A stretch of DNA of 64,000 nt from Chlorobiota bacterium (GTDB lineage: Bacteria > Bacteroidota > Ignavibacteria > Kapaibacteriales > NICIL-2), in contig JAOAGY010000021.1 of the NCBI GenBank assembly GCA_026415505.1, forward strand, positions 28,885-92,884, written 5' to 3'. Position 1 is the stretch's first letter. Each line of letters starts with the position of its first letter. The position numbers and the translations under genes were made by a program. The notes under the pieces are model-generated. The model was not told the DNA's origin and searched no databases. It saw only the letters and a list, made by a program, of their open reading frames with translations. Positions 1 to 8,598 of this stretch are shown here, in pieces.

Positions 1-246
1 AATCCGTTCGGCTCCGCCGGTACGCGCAGCAGCCAGCGCAGCTCGCTCGGCACAGAGGGTCAGTCCGTAGCTGGCATTTTCGACGTTCGTACCTGCGGTA
101 ATTCTCCCAGCCGCGTCGAGCACTGCTGCACCGACGCGAAAACCGCTGTACGGTGCATACGCATACTGGCGAACGCTGCGCGCACTATCGAGCACGCTCT
201 CGACGATGGCAGCGAAACCGGCTGCTGTGTCGTTTTCGGAAGCCAT
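1..246 (-). CDS. cdd: Cytidine deaminase, 3' part cut by window edge
   Basis: Only the first 82 codons lie in the window; the gene runs off the left edge. The visible protein has the family's substrate segment AYAPYSGFRVGAAV, then TNVENASYGLTLCAERAA, which holds the catalytic Glu and Asn of the NVENA box and the first zinc Cys of CAER. It should hydrolyse cytidine and deoxycytidine to uridine and deoxyuridine in pyrimidine salvage. I chose the ATG because it leaves about 28 residues ahead of YAPYS, close to the short tetrameric deaminases. The frame stays open further upstream to GTG codons at 363 and 369, which would add about 40 residues of no recognisable domain. The second zinc site (a PCxxC motif) would lie outside the window. 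Confidence 0.88.
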   Translation of the reverse strand, partial: MASENDTAAGFAAIVESVLDSARSVRQYAYAPYSGFRVGAAVLDAAGRITAGTNVENASYGLTLCAERAALAAARTGGAERI

Positions 247-463
247 GACGTTCTGCGCTGTCGCCGCCCGTGCGGCTATCGCGCGTGCGAGCGATCGCGC
301 CGCATCACCGTCGAGATCGCACAAGAGATGATCGTAAAAACGCGAAAAGTTCGGATCGGGCACTGCCACCGGTCGTCAGGATGTTATTGGCTAATCGGCA
401 CACTCCGCTGTGCGCTTCGGCTTGCAAAATTGCAATCGCTCTGTAACCTTCGGCTACGCTACG

Positions 464-471
464 TTATTTTG
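464..471 (+). promoter_or_regulatory. Putative -7 element upstream of the first subtilase
   Basis: The 8-mer TTATTTTG, followed by CCGTC, lies 29 bases before the start codon. It differs from the Bacteroidota -7 consensus TAnnTTTG at the second base. It matches the nAATTTTGCCG boxes found ahead of several other genes here. No clear -33 element was recognised. Confidence 0.35.
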
Positions 472-500
472 CCGTCCAGGTAACACACTCGGATAATCCC

Positions 501-3371
501 ATGCAAGTTCTTCGCACATTTCTGGCTCTGGTCGGATTGCTCGGCACGCTCGTCGCATCCGACGATATCGTTCCCCGCACGTTGATCGTCAAGTTTCGCC
601 CCGGCACGGTCGAACTCGATCGCTGGCTTGCTGCCGGCAGAAGCGGCACGATTCCAGCACTCGAAACAATCGTCGGTCCTCATCGCTCGCGTCCGTACTT
701 GCGCGACGGCGTTCTTCGGGCATTGTCGCAGCGTCTGCAGCGATTCAACGCTCGGTCGTCGGACGATCCGATCGCTCGGTTGGAGCGCATCGCTGTCGTC
801 GAGTTCGATCGCGACGTGGATGTGCGGCTGATCGCTCGCAAGCTTGCCGCGCATCCGGCTATCGAGTACGCCGAACCGATGCCCGAGCGGCGAGTGTTCT
901 TTCAGCCGAACGACAGCTTGTCCGCGATGCAGTACCATCTAACGAAAATTCGCGCAACCGATGCGTGGGATTCCATTCCCGGAAACGCTCCGCTCGTACT
1001 GATTGCCATCGTGGATACCGGTGTGGACTATACCCACGAAGATTTAGCGGATGTGATTTTCGTCAATCCCGGCGAGACCGGCACCGATTCTCAAGGACGG
1101 GATAAACGAACAAACGGTGTTGACGACGACGGCAATGGCTTTGTGGACGATTGGCACGGCTGGGACATTGCGCTCGGTGACAACGATCCACGCCCGGGTA
1201 ACGAGCATGGGACGCATGTTGCCGGTATAGCTGCGGCTACTGTCAACAACCGCATCGGTGTTGCAGGGGTTTGCAATCGCGCTCGCATTCTACCGGTCAA
1301 GTGCGCAACGGACTCTCCTTCGGCGCCGAGCATTCTCAATGGCTACGAAGGCATCGCATATGCTGCTGCAATGGGGGCGAAAGTGATCAATTGTTCCTGG
1401 GGCGGTAATACCTCATCCCAAGCCGAACAAGAAGTCATCAACACGGCAATTGCAGCAGGTAGCGTCGTCGTGGCTGCTGCTGGTAACAGTGGCGGTGAAG
1501 AGCAGCTTTTCCCTGCCGGCTATACAGGCGTTCTCTCGGTCGCAGCGGTCGGCAGCAACGACGTGCGAGCAGCATTCAGCAGCTACCACGTCTCGGTCGG
1601 CATCAGCGCACCGGGTGTGTCCATCCTTTCGACATATCCCGGCAACACGTATGGCTACGCCGACGGCACCTCGATGGCATCCCCAGTCGTTGCAGGCGCA
1701 GCAGCGTTGGTACGCGCAAAGTATCCCACGCTCGATCCTCTCCACGTCGTTGCTCGTCTCAAGGCAACAGCCGATCCGATCGACAACCTTACAGGCAACC
1801 GGAATCGCGCCTGGATGGGCAAACTCGGAAGTGGGCGGGTCAATGCATTCCGCGCAGTTACCGAAGCCAATCCGAAGTACGTCGAGCTTGTTTCTGCAAC
1901 GATAACCGACGATGACGGCGACGGCGTGTTCGAGCCTGGCGATGTCGTCACAATCGTTCCGACATTTCGCAATCTCCTCGCGCCGATCACCGATGCACGA
2001 GCGATTATTCGCCCGGTCGGCACAGGCTCGTCAATCTTCGTTTTCAGCGATTCGGTCATTGTGCTGGGCATGTTGGGCAGCGATCTGACGATGACTGCAC
2101 CAGCGCCGTTTAGGCTGACCATACCTGCCAATGCACCGCAGAACTACGTCCTCACCTGCCAAGTCACTATCACCGATGGCAACACGACGGTCGGACGTGG
2201 CACACTCAGTTTCATCATCATGCCGACGTTCCGCACGCTCCGCAATGGTGATCTTGTACTGACGGTCAACAGCACAGGCAATCTCGGCTACAACGATTAT
2301 CCCACCAACCTCCAGGGCGAAGGGTTCCGCTACAAAAGCAGTCCGAGCGTTCTTTTCGAGGCTGGCTTGATGATTGGTTCCAGCGCCGATAAGCTCTCGG
2401 ACGTGGTTCGTAACGAGACGGGGAACGCACAGAACACCGACTTCCAAATCGGCATCCCCACGGTTCTCCGTACAGTCGCATCAACCAACACTGAGGAAGT
2501 CGTCACGACCTTCGCCGACCAAGGATTGTCCGCCCAAGCGAATGTGCAGGTCGAGCATCACACCTATGTTTTCGACGAGGACAACAAGCGCGATTTTGCA
2601 CTCTGCGTCTATCGCATCACCAATCGCAATCCCGAACCGGTCGAATCAATGTACTGCGGCATCTATGCCGACTGGGACGTCGGGCAATCAGGACAAAACG
2701 ACGTTGCGATCTGGAGCGACGAGGACAGTTTTTACTACGTGTACAACACACGCGACACGTCGTTGCCCTACGTCGGTATGCAACTGGTGTCGGATCATCA
2801 GCCGAATTCTTTCATGATGGACAACGACGGAAATACCAGCGACAACCCTGGCGTCTATGACGGCTACACGAAAGCGGAAAAATGGCGGACGATTTCGAGC
2901 GGCATCGGACGTGCACGCAGCAATGTCACCGACGCCTCGGCTGTCATCGCTGCCGGACCGTTTCGCATGGACGCCGGCGCAACCGAGCAAGTCGTTTTCA
3001 GCATCTTCGCCGGGCGCTCGCTCGCCGATTTGCGGTCGGCTGCCGAACGTGCCCGTCAGACAGCACAGCAACTGCTCGGCGTCACACCTACCGAACCTCG
3101 CACGACGTCGCTCAGTGTTCGCGTAACGCCGAATCCCGCTACGGGCGACAATCTCACGATCGAGTACACTCTCCCCGACTCCGGCACGATGAGCCTCGAA
3201 ATAACCGACGCGCTCGGTCGCACGGTCGCGACGGTGCTCGCCAGCGGCGTTCATCCACCGCACGGGCGGCTCGACGTTCAGCTCGACGGGCGATGGAGCC
3301 AGGGAACGTATTTTGCAGTCGTGCGCGGTGCTCGTCAGAGTGTCGCTGCGCCGTTTGTGATCGTCCGATGA
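501..3371 (+). CDS. Secreted subtilisin-like protease (S8) with T9SS sorting domain
   Basis: This is a 956-residue secreted serine endopeptidase. A signal peptide (residues 1-20) is followed by an inhibitor-like prodomain (about 22-130, ending AIEYAEPMPERR). The S8 catalytic domain (about 145-450) has D172 in VDTGVDYTHED, H236 in HGTHVAGI, oxyanion N329 in AAAGNSGG and S391 in GTSMASP, so the triad is complete. A long beta-rich middle region follows. The last roughly 80 residues are a T9SS type A sorting domain (TPNPATGD, then ITDALGRTVATV, then GTYFAVV), so the product should cross the outer membrane by type IX secretion. A distant paralogue of similar layout lies at 19205-21997. The substrate is unknown. 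Confidence 0.93.
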   Translation: MQVLRTFLALVGLLGTLVASDDIVPRTLIVKFRPGTVELDRWLAAGRSGTIPALETIVGPHRSRPYLRDGVLRALSQRLQRFNARSSDDPIARLERIAVVEFDRDVDVRLIARKLAAHPAIEYAEPMPERRVFFQPNDSLSAMQYHLTKIRATDAWDSIPGNAPLVLIAIVDTGVDYTHEDLADVIFVNPGETGTDSQGRDKRTNGVDDDGNGFVDDWHGWDIALGDNDPRPGNEHGTHVAGIAAATVNNRIGVAGVCNRARILPVKCATDSPSAPSILNGYEGIAYAAAMGAKVINCSWGGNTSSQAEQEVINTAIAAGSVVVAAAGNSGGEEQLFPAGYTGVLSVAAVGSNDVRAAFSSYHVSVGISAPGVSILSTYPGNTYGYADGTSMASPVVAGAAALVRAKYPTLDPLHVVARLKATADPIDNLTGNRNRAWMGKLGSGRVNAFRAVTEANPKYVELVSATITDDDGDGVFEPGDVVTIVPTFRNLLAPITDARAIIRPVGTGSSIFVFSDSVIVLGMLGSDLTMTAPAPFRLTIPANAPQNYVLTCQVTITDGNTTVGRGTLSFIIMPTFRTLRNGDLVLTVNSTGNLGYNDYPTNLQGEGFRYKSSPSVLFEAGLMIGSSADKLSDVVRNETGNAQNTDFQIGIPTVLRTVASTNTEEVVTTFADQGLSAQANVQVEHHTYVFDEDNKRDFALCVYRITNRNPEPVESMYCGIYADWDVGQSGQNDVAIWSDEDSFYYVYNTRDTSLPYVGMQLVSDHQPNSFMMDNDGNTSDNPGVYDGYTKAEKWRTISSGIGRARSNVTDASAVIAAGPFRMDAGATEQVVFSIFAGRSLADLRSAAERARQTAQQLLGVTPTEPRTTSLSVRVTPNPATGDNLTIEYTLPDSGTMSLEITDALGRTVATVLASGVHPPHGRLDVQLDGRWSQGTYFAVVRGARQSVAAPFVIVR

Positions 3372-3402
3372 TGTTCAACGAATCGTTCGCAGGAGTTCGA
3401 CC

Positions 3403-3597
3403 ATGAGTACGGACCGCTACACCGAGCTTATTCAGCACATCGAAGCGATGAAGGAGGACTTCGAAAAGTTCTACGCCAAAGGCAAGAATGCCGCCGGCAC
3501 GCGTCTGCGCAAAAGCTTGCAGGAATTGCGCCGCTTAGCGCAGGAAATCCGTACCGAAATTCAAGCCATAAAGGTCGCCCGCAAAAGCGGTTCGTAA
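3403..3597 (+). CDS. Histone H1-like Hc1 family DNA-binding protein
   Basis: This is a 64-residue basic helical protein with the Hc1 signature of Bacteroidota: DFEKFYAKGKNAAGTRLRK, then LQELRRLAQEIRTEIQ. Proteins of this family are expected to bind DNA without sequence specificity and to help compact the nucleoid. Lysines and arginines are spread along the helix and no other domain fits. A clear ribosome site (AGGAG) sits 8 bases before the ATG. The gene starts 31 bases after the subtilase stop, so it may be read from the same transcript, although no functional link is obvious. It ends two bases before the stop of the opposing methyltransferase gene. Confidence 0.85.
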   Translation: MSTDRYTELIQHIEAMKEDFEKFYAKGKNAAGTRLRKSLQELRRLAQEIRTEIQAIKVARKSGS

Positions 3598-3598
3598 G

Positions 3599-5017
3599 TC
3601 ACCGTCGCTCCAAGACGGCGACGTTTTCGACGTGGTACGTCTGCGGGAACATATCGATCGGCTGCACGCTGCGCACGGTATAGCGTTCCGCCAGCCGTTT
3701 CACGTCGCGCGCCTGTGTTGCCGGATTGCACGACACGTACACAATGCGTCGAGGCAGACGCTGGAGCAAATACTCGACGAGCTTCGGATGCATCCCTACA
3801 CGCGGTGGATCGGCGACGGCGACGGCGGGATCGGGCAGACGTGCCAGTATTTTCCATCCGCTCTCGGTGTGAAGATCGGCGGTGATGAATTCGGCATTGG
3901 CGATGCTGTTTCGCGCGGCGTTGGCGATCGCATCGGCTGTTGCTGCCCCGTTGCTTTCGACACCGATGATCTGCCGACAGTGACGCGCCAGCGGGAGCGT
4001 CAACGTGCCGGCACCTGCGTACAAATCCCACACCGTTTCGCTGCCATCGAGCGCTGCTGATTCGATGACGCAGCCGACGAATCGCTCCAATTGCGCAATG
4101 TTCGCTTGGAAAAACGATTGCGCGGAAATTCTGAACTCCACCCCCGCAACACGCTCGCAGATGTAGTCGCGCCCCGACAGCGTCGTAAACGGACCCGGCG
4201 CTACGGGCGACGGCGTGTCGTTGAGCGCCCACACGACGCTGATCAACTGCGGGACCGCACGTGTCGCTTCACTGGCGCATGTCTCGATGAAAGTGCGTTC
4301 GTGTTCGTGCTGCGGCGATCGCGTCACGAGCACGAGCATGGCTTCGCCGGTGCCCGTCCGGCGGATGACGACGTTGCGGAGAAAGCCGTCGCGCGTGCGG
4401 TGGCTATTGCAACTGACTCTGCTCGATCGCACCAGCCGCCGCACGACCGCCAGAATTTCGTTGGCGACCTCGTCTTGCAACATGCATCGTTCGATATCGA
4501 GCACCGCATCGAACCGCCCGCGAACATGCAGCCCGATGGCAGCACGTTTTCGTTCCATTGCGTTCGGTTCCATGCTGTGCCAAAGGCGATCGGGTATCCA
4601 GGTGCGATCGGAACAGGTGAACTCCATTTTGGCGCGATAGGCGAACTCGGACGGCGAGGGAAGAATCGGGCGATACTCTTCGACTCTTACGCCACCGATA
4701 CGCTCGAAAGCATCCCGGACGTGCTGCTGTTTCCAGCGGAGCTGTTCGGTGTAGTCGGCATGCTGCCACGTACAGCCGCCACAGTCGCCAGCGTATGGGC
4801 ACGGCGGTTGTCGTCGCGACGGCGATGGCTCGATGATCTCGGTGACATCGGCTTCCACGTACGAGCGGCGCTTGCGGCGAATGCGCGCACGGACACGCTC
4901 GCCCGGCAAGCCACCGCGAAGCTGAACGACAAGACCGCTACCCTCGAGCCGCGCAATAGCAATGCCTTCGAATCCGAGCGACTCGACGGCAAGCTCGACT
5001 GTGTCGCCTGGTTTCAT
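3599..5017 (-). CDS. rlmD: 23S rRNA (uracil-C5)-methyltransferase, RlmD/RumA family
   Basis: This 472-residue SAM-dependent enzyme should methylate C5 of a uridine in 23S rRNA; the exact site is inferred from the family. An N-terminal TRAM domain (1-63) is followed by an iron-sulphur cluster motif CPYAGDCGGC with C73, C79 and C82, and probably C178 as fourth ligand. The SAM-binding loop DLYAGAGTL is at 331-339 and VADPPRVG at 401-408. The catalytic cysteine is C430 in VSCNPAT. RlmC or TrmA specificity cannot be excluded. Its ATG overlaps the stop of the upstream ABC transporter by 4 bases (ATGA), so the two are translationally coupled despite unrelated jobs. Confidence 0.88.
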   Translation of the reverse strand: MKPGDTVELAVESLGFEGIAIARLEGSGLVVQLRGGLPGERVRARIRRKRRSYVEADVTEIIEPSPSRRQPPCPYAGDCGGCTWQHADYTEQLRWKQQHVRDAFERIGGVRVEEYRPILPSPSEFAYRAKMEFTCSDRTWIPDRLWHSMEPNAMERKRAAIGLHVRGRFDAVLDIERCMLQDEVANEILAVVRRLVRSSRVSCNSHRTRDGFLRNVVIRRTGTGEAMLVLVTRSPQHEHERTFIETCASEATRAVPQLISVVWALNDTPSPVAPGPFTTLSGRDYICERVAGVEFRISAQSFFQANIAQLERFVGCVIESAALDGSETVWDLYAGAGTLTLPLARHCRQIIGVESNGAATADAIANAARNSIANAEFITADLHTESGWKILARLPDPAVAVADPPRVGMHPKLVEYLLQRLPRRIVYVSCNPATQARDVKRLAERYTVRSVQPIDMFPQTYHVENVAVLERR

Positions 5018-6828
5018 TGCGCACGTGCTCCTTCGGTTTGTAAGGCATACAGTGTCGCGTAGATGCCGTTGCTGTTGGCGAGCAACTCCTCGTGCGTACC
5101 GACCTCGACGACACGACCGCGATCGAGCACGTAAATGACATCGGCATCGCGCACTGTCGAAAGCCGATGGGCGATGACGAGCGCTGTTCGATTGCGCAGC
5201 ACATCGGCGATAGCTTGCTGCACGAGCACTTCCGACTCGCTGTCGAGCGCCGAGGTCGCTTCGTCGAAAATCAAAATGTCCGGCTCTGCAAGGATGGCGC
5301 GGGCGATCGCGATGCGCTGACGCTGCCCGCCCGACAGTCGCACGCCGCGATCGCCGATCAGCGTGTCGTAGCCGTCGGGCAATTCGACGATAAACTCGTG
5401 CGCGTGAGCGATCCGTGCAGCGCGCTCGATCTCTTGACGCGTCGCATCGGGCTTGGCCAGTGCGATATTGGCGGCAACGGTGTCGTTGAACAGCATCGCA
5501 TCCTGTGACACCACGCCGAACCGCTGCCGATACGACGCGACACGAAACGATCGAATGTCGGTGCCGTCGTAGAGAATTCGTCCCGCGGTCGGATCGTAAA
5601 AACGAACGAGCAGATCGGCGATCGTGGACTTGCCGCTCCCGCTGATACCGACGAGCGCGACTTTCTTACCGCGCTCCAAGCGAATCGTCACATCGTGCAG
5701 AACCGTGCGCGTGCTGTCGTAGCTGAACGAGACGCGATCGAACACGATCGCATCTCGAAGCGGCGGACAGTCCTGCGTGCCGTCGCGAAGCTGCGCCGCC
5801 GAATCCAGAACCGCAAAGACTCGTTCGGCAGCGACCAGCCCACGTTGAATCTGTCCGGGAATACCCGTCAGCGAAGCGACCGGCGCCATGATGGCAAAAA
5901 GTGCGAAGAGAAACGTCATCAGGTCCGAACCGCGCATCGCACCGGCAAAAACTTCCGTCCCGCCGACGTAGAGCACCACTGCGAGCGCTCCGATTGCGAG
6001 TGTTTCGCCGATCGCCGGCACCATGTCGTTGACCGCTGTCAGCTTGATCGCCGATCGAACATACCGCTGCAAATCGTGCCAGAAGCGCTCCCGAACGCGC
6101 GGTTCGGCGCGAAAGGCTTTGACGATGCGAATACCGGCGATGCTTTCTTGCAGTGTGCTGGTGTATTGAGCCACTGCCTGCTGCATCCGTTGCGAGTATC
6201 GCCGCAAGTATCGTCGAGCGATACGAATCACCAGAAGCGTTCCGGCGCTGGTGCTCAGTGCAATGAGCGTCAGCTTCGGAGAAAGCGTCACCAACAAACC
6301 GAGCAGAAGCAGTATTTCGATCGGCGCCCGAACGAGCGTGACCATGAACGGTAGCAGCGACGAATGCATCAACCCCACTTCGGTCGTCACCAGCGAGATG
6401 AGTTCACCGGTTTTCGAGCGATTGAAGTAACCCACGGGCAGTTCGATCAGGCGAGAAAACACCAACTGGCGCATGTCGCGGATGATCCATTCGCCCAATC
6501 GAACGCCGATTTGCCCGGTAGCATACTTGACGAGATTTTTCGCGACGAACATCGCCACGATGAAGCCAGCCAGATGCAGCAGCGTCGTCATCGGATCGGG
6601 TGCGATGAGCCAGCCGAAAAGCGCCGCGAACACACGTTCTTTGAGCGAGGACTGCGGCGTGCTCGGCGATGCAGCCGACCCGATACCGAAAAGCGTCGAA
6701 AGCACCGGCTCGATCACCGCCATGCTGACCGCACCGAAAGCACCGAGCGCTGCGTTGCCGACGATCGACAGCAGCAGCATCCACCAATACGGGCGCACAA
6801 ACCCAGCGACTCGAAGAAACGTGCGCAT
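5014..6828 (-). CDS. ABC exporter, fused permease-ATPase, MsbA-like
   Basis: This is a 604-residue half-transporter that should work as a homodimer in the inner membrane. The membrane domain (about 10-325) has about six hydrophobic segments. The ATPase domain has Walker A GISGSGKST (394-402), Q-loop SQDAMLF, signature LSGGQRQR (498-505), Walker B ILIFDEATS and H-loop H554. It most resembles lipid and lipid-A flippases (MsbA), but drug or peptide export is also possible. The frame is open further upstream, but the chosen ATG (MRTFLRVAGFV) sits 8 bases after the stop of the upstream GT2-like gene and starts with a typical first transmembrane segment. That neighbour supports a role in envelope glycolipid export. 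Confidence 0.85.
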   Translation of the reverse strand: MRTFLRVAGFVRPYWWMLLLSIVGNAALGAFGAVSMAVIEPVLSTLFGIGSAASPSTPQSSLKERVFAALFGWLIAPDPMTTLLHLAGFIVAMFVAKNLVKYATGQIGVRLGEWIIRDMRQLVFSRLIELPVGYFNRSKTGELISLVTTEVGLMHSSLLPFMVTLVRAPIEILLLLGLLVTLSPKLTLIALSTSAGTLLVIRIARRYLRRYSQRMQQAVAQYTSTLQESIAGIRIVKAFRAEPRVRERFWHDLQRYVRSAIKLTAVNDMVPAIGETLAIGALAVVLYVGGTEVFAGAMRGSDLMTFLFALFAIMAPVASLTGIPGQIQRGLVAAERVFAVLDSAAQLRDGTQDCPPLRDAIVFDRVSFSYDSTRTVLHDVTIRLERGKKVALVGISGSGKSTIADLLVRFYDPTAGRILYDGTDIRSFRVASYRQRFGVVSQDAMLFNDTVAANIALAKPDATRQEIERAARIAHAHEFIVELPDGYDTLIGDRGVRLSGGQRQRIAIARAILAEPDILIFDEATSALDSESEVLVQQAIADVLRNRTALVIAHRLSTVRDADVIYVLDRGRVVEVGTHEELLANSNGIYATLYALQTEGARAQ

Positions 6829-6836
6829 CGTCGCTC

Positions 6837-7676
6837 TCAGTTCATCCGATGACGATGCAGAACCGGGCGAACATCGAGCACTCCCAGCGATGCACCGCTC
6901 CACTGCGGAGCAGCGACGGGCGCGAGCGCGAACACATGCGATCGTTCGTCGGTGAGCCGCACGTGCCGCGCTCGATAGGTCGCGTCACGCCGCACCACGT
7001 GTGCACATCGCAGCAGTGCGCGTGTGCTCGAGTTCTCGCACTCTTTGCGTGCTGCAAGGAGCTGTTCGAGCGTTGCCCGATCGAATGCGAGCGCACTGCT
7101 CGACAATTCGCCACCGCGACAAAACGCTGTCCCCTGTTGCCACCACTTCCCCATTGGAGCAATGCGCAGGGAATATCGCGTTCGACCGACAGTGCCATCG
7201 AGCACGACACGCCACCACGACCGGAACGGCTCTCCTGCAGCGATCGCCGCTTCATCGAGCGACGACGACAAATGCGGCGACAGTACCGCCGCGAACGCCG
7301 TCGCGACACTCTCTGCCGTCGCAGCGCCGAGCATCGCATGCGCGAAATCGGCGTGCAGCACGACATTGCTTTCGGTGAGAATGACGTGCCGACAGTGCCC
7401 GCGCTCTGCAATCGTTTCGAGGACGCGCCAGTTGACGCCACGTTCGTCCGCATCGGGCACCGCACACCAGGTCAACGTTTGTTCGACCTCGAGCGGCAGC
7501 GGATGCCTAGCGGCAAGCTGCGCGACCGCTGAACCGCTCGATGGTAACCCGACAAACAAAACCTCCGCTGGCAGAAGCGATTGCCCGACAACCGACCGCA
7601 GCATAAGCCGGAAGTGGCGCACATTGGCGCTCCGCAACACGACAGCCAGCGTGTACAAGCGATCGGCGTTCATCAT
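6837..7676 (-). CDS. GT2-like glycosyltransferase, possibly inactive
   Basis: This 279-residue cytoplasmic protein has a GT-A-like start (LAVVLRSANVRHFRLMLRSV, then LLPAEVLFVG), as family 2 glycosyltransferases do. Where active GT2 enzymes carry the metal-binding DxD after a hydrophobic strand, this one reads RHVILTESNVVLHADF, so the aspartates are missing. It may be non-catalytic, or a distant family with different metal binding. No membrane segment is seen. It is the first gene of a leftward set with the MsbA-like exporter and the rRNA methylase. The start is uncertain: two adjacent ATG codons (7676 and 7673) fit equally, and neither has a good ribosome site. Confidence 0.55.
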   Translation of the reverse strand: MMNADRLYTLAVVLRSANVRHFRLMLRSVVGQSLLPAEVLFVGLPSSGSAVAQLAARHPLPLEVEQTLTWCAVPDADERGVNWRVLETIAERGHCRHVILTESNVVLHADFAHAMLGAATAESVATAFAAVLSPHLSSSLDEAAIAAGEPFRSWWRVVLDGTVGRTRYSLRIAPMGKWWQQGTAFCRGGELSSSALAFDRATLEQLLAARKECENSSTRALLRCAHVVRRDATYRARHVRLTDERSHVFALAPVAAPQWSGASLGVLDVRPVLHRHRMN

Positions 7677-7692
7677 CAGCAAAACAAATGCG

Positions 7693-7700
7693 TAGTTTCG
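7693..7700 (+). promoter_or_regulatory. Putative -7 element for the outer-membrane barrel gene
   Basis: TAGTTTCG fits TAnnTTTG with one change and lies 33 bases before the chosen start. The same TTCG ending recurs at 13980, 29338 and 50738. Confidence 0.4.
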
Positions 7701-7732
7701 CGGCGAAATTATCAACCGTTGTCGAGGGACGT

Positions 7733-8584
7733 ATGCTGCGGTGTTTTCTTTTGAGCGTGGTTTCGCTCGCTACCCTCCTCTACGCCGACGAGGACGTGTT
7801 GCGTCCGAAAGGGCGTGTCGGCAGTCAAGCACCGATCGTTCAGCCGGAGGGTTTGGTGCGCAATCCGTGGGCATTCGGTATCGAGCTGGGCGGCTCGCTG
7901 AGCTTTTTTGCTCAGAACATCACACTGCACCAGTCGCCCGATTACGAAACGAACATGACCGGCGGATCCGGCTTCGGTCCGCTCATCGACGTCGCGCTCG
8001 ATTATGCGCTGACCGATCAGCTCGGTTTGCAACTGCGACTCGGTTACGACCGCAAGCATTACACCGTCAGTGGCTATCTCGACGCCCCCTGCGAGACACC
8101 ACCCGGCAGTGGGTTCTACCTTCCTGCCCGCATCAATGAAGACTACAGCCAGACGGTCAACTACTGGACGGGCAACATCGGTATTCGCTACCGGTTTGCC
8201 GACAGTTGGCTGCTGACCGCAGGATTTACCTACCACGCACGCAGCAATGCATCGTACACCGTCACCGACACAATCACCGAAGGAACGTGTCAGTTTCATG
8301 ACGATCTCGGCAACCCGCTCGGACAACGCCGCCAATTGACCGGCTCGAATACAGCAGGATTCAACGCATCGCGGTGGTCGCTCGATCTCGGAATCGGCTA
8401 CCGTATTCCACTCAGCGAAAATGTGGTACTCGTGCCGCGTTTGAACGGGCAACTGTTTCTTTCCCCCCTTGCTCCCGATGACTCGGCAAGCGGAAGACAC
8501 CCTGCTGTGGGGCAAATCTATTCATACACCGACCGACGCTTGCACGCGTTGCAATTGATCGTCGGACTCTGGTTCAACTTGTAA
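7733..8584 (+). CDS. Outer-membrane beta-barrel protein
   Basis: This 283-residue protein has a signal peptide (MLRCFLLSVVSLATLLYADE) and many alternating polar and hydrophobic strands rich in aromatic residues (GLQLRLGYDR, GNIGIRYRF, WLLTAGFTYHAR, WSLDLGIGYRI). It ends in LIVGLWFNL, as barrels inserted by the Bam machinery do. I read about 8-10 strands. No specific family is recognised, and its function (porin, receptor or structural partner) is unknown. The frame opens 45 bases earlier, but this ATG is preceded by GAGGGACG and gives a clean signal peptide. The next gene, 14 bases downstream, encodes a PD40-OmpA protein, so the two may form one envelope complex. Confidence 0.72.
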   Translation: MLRCFLLSVVSLATLLYADEDVLRPKGRVGSQAPIVQPEGLVRNPWAFGIELGGSLSFFAQNITLHQSPDYETNMTGGSGFGPLIDVALDYALTDQLGLQLRLGYDRKHYTVSGYLDAPCETPPGSGFYLPARINEDYSQTVNYWTGNIGIRYRFADSWLLTAGFTYHARSNASYTVTDTITEGTCQFHDDLGNPLGQRRQLTGSNTAGFNASRWSLDLGIGYRIPLSENVVLVPRLNGQLFLSPLAPDDSASGRHPAVGQIYSYTDRRLHALQLIVGLWFNL

Positions 8585-8598
8585 AACGGAGGTGACCA

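Noticed and set aside
4091..5062. Long open frame on the plus strand opposite rlmD
   Set aside because: It has no family motifs and sits exactly opposite a well-supported gene; GC-rich third positions in this genome produce such antisense frames throughout.
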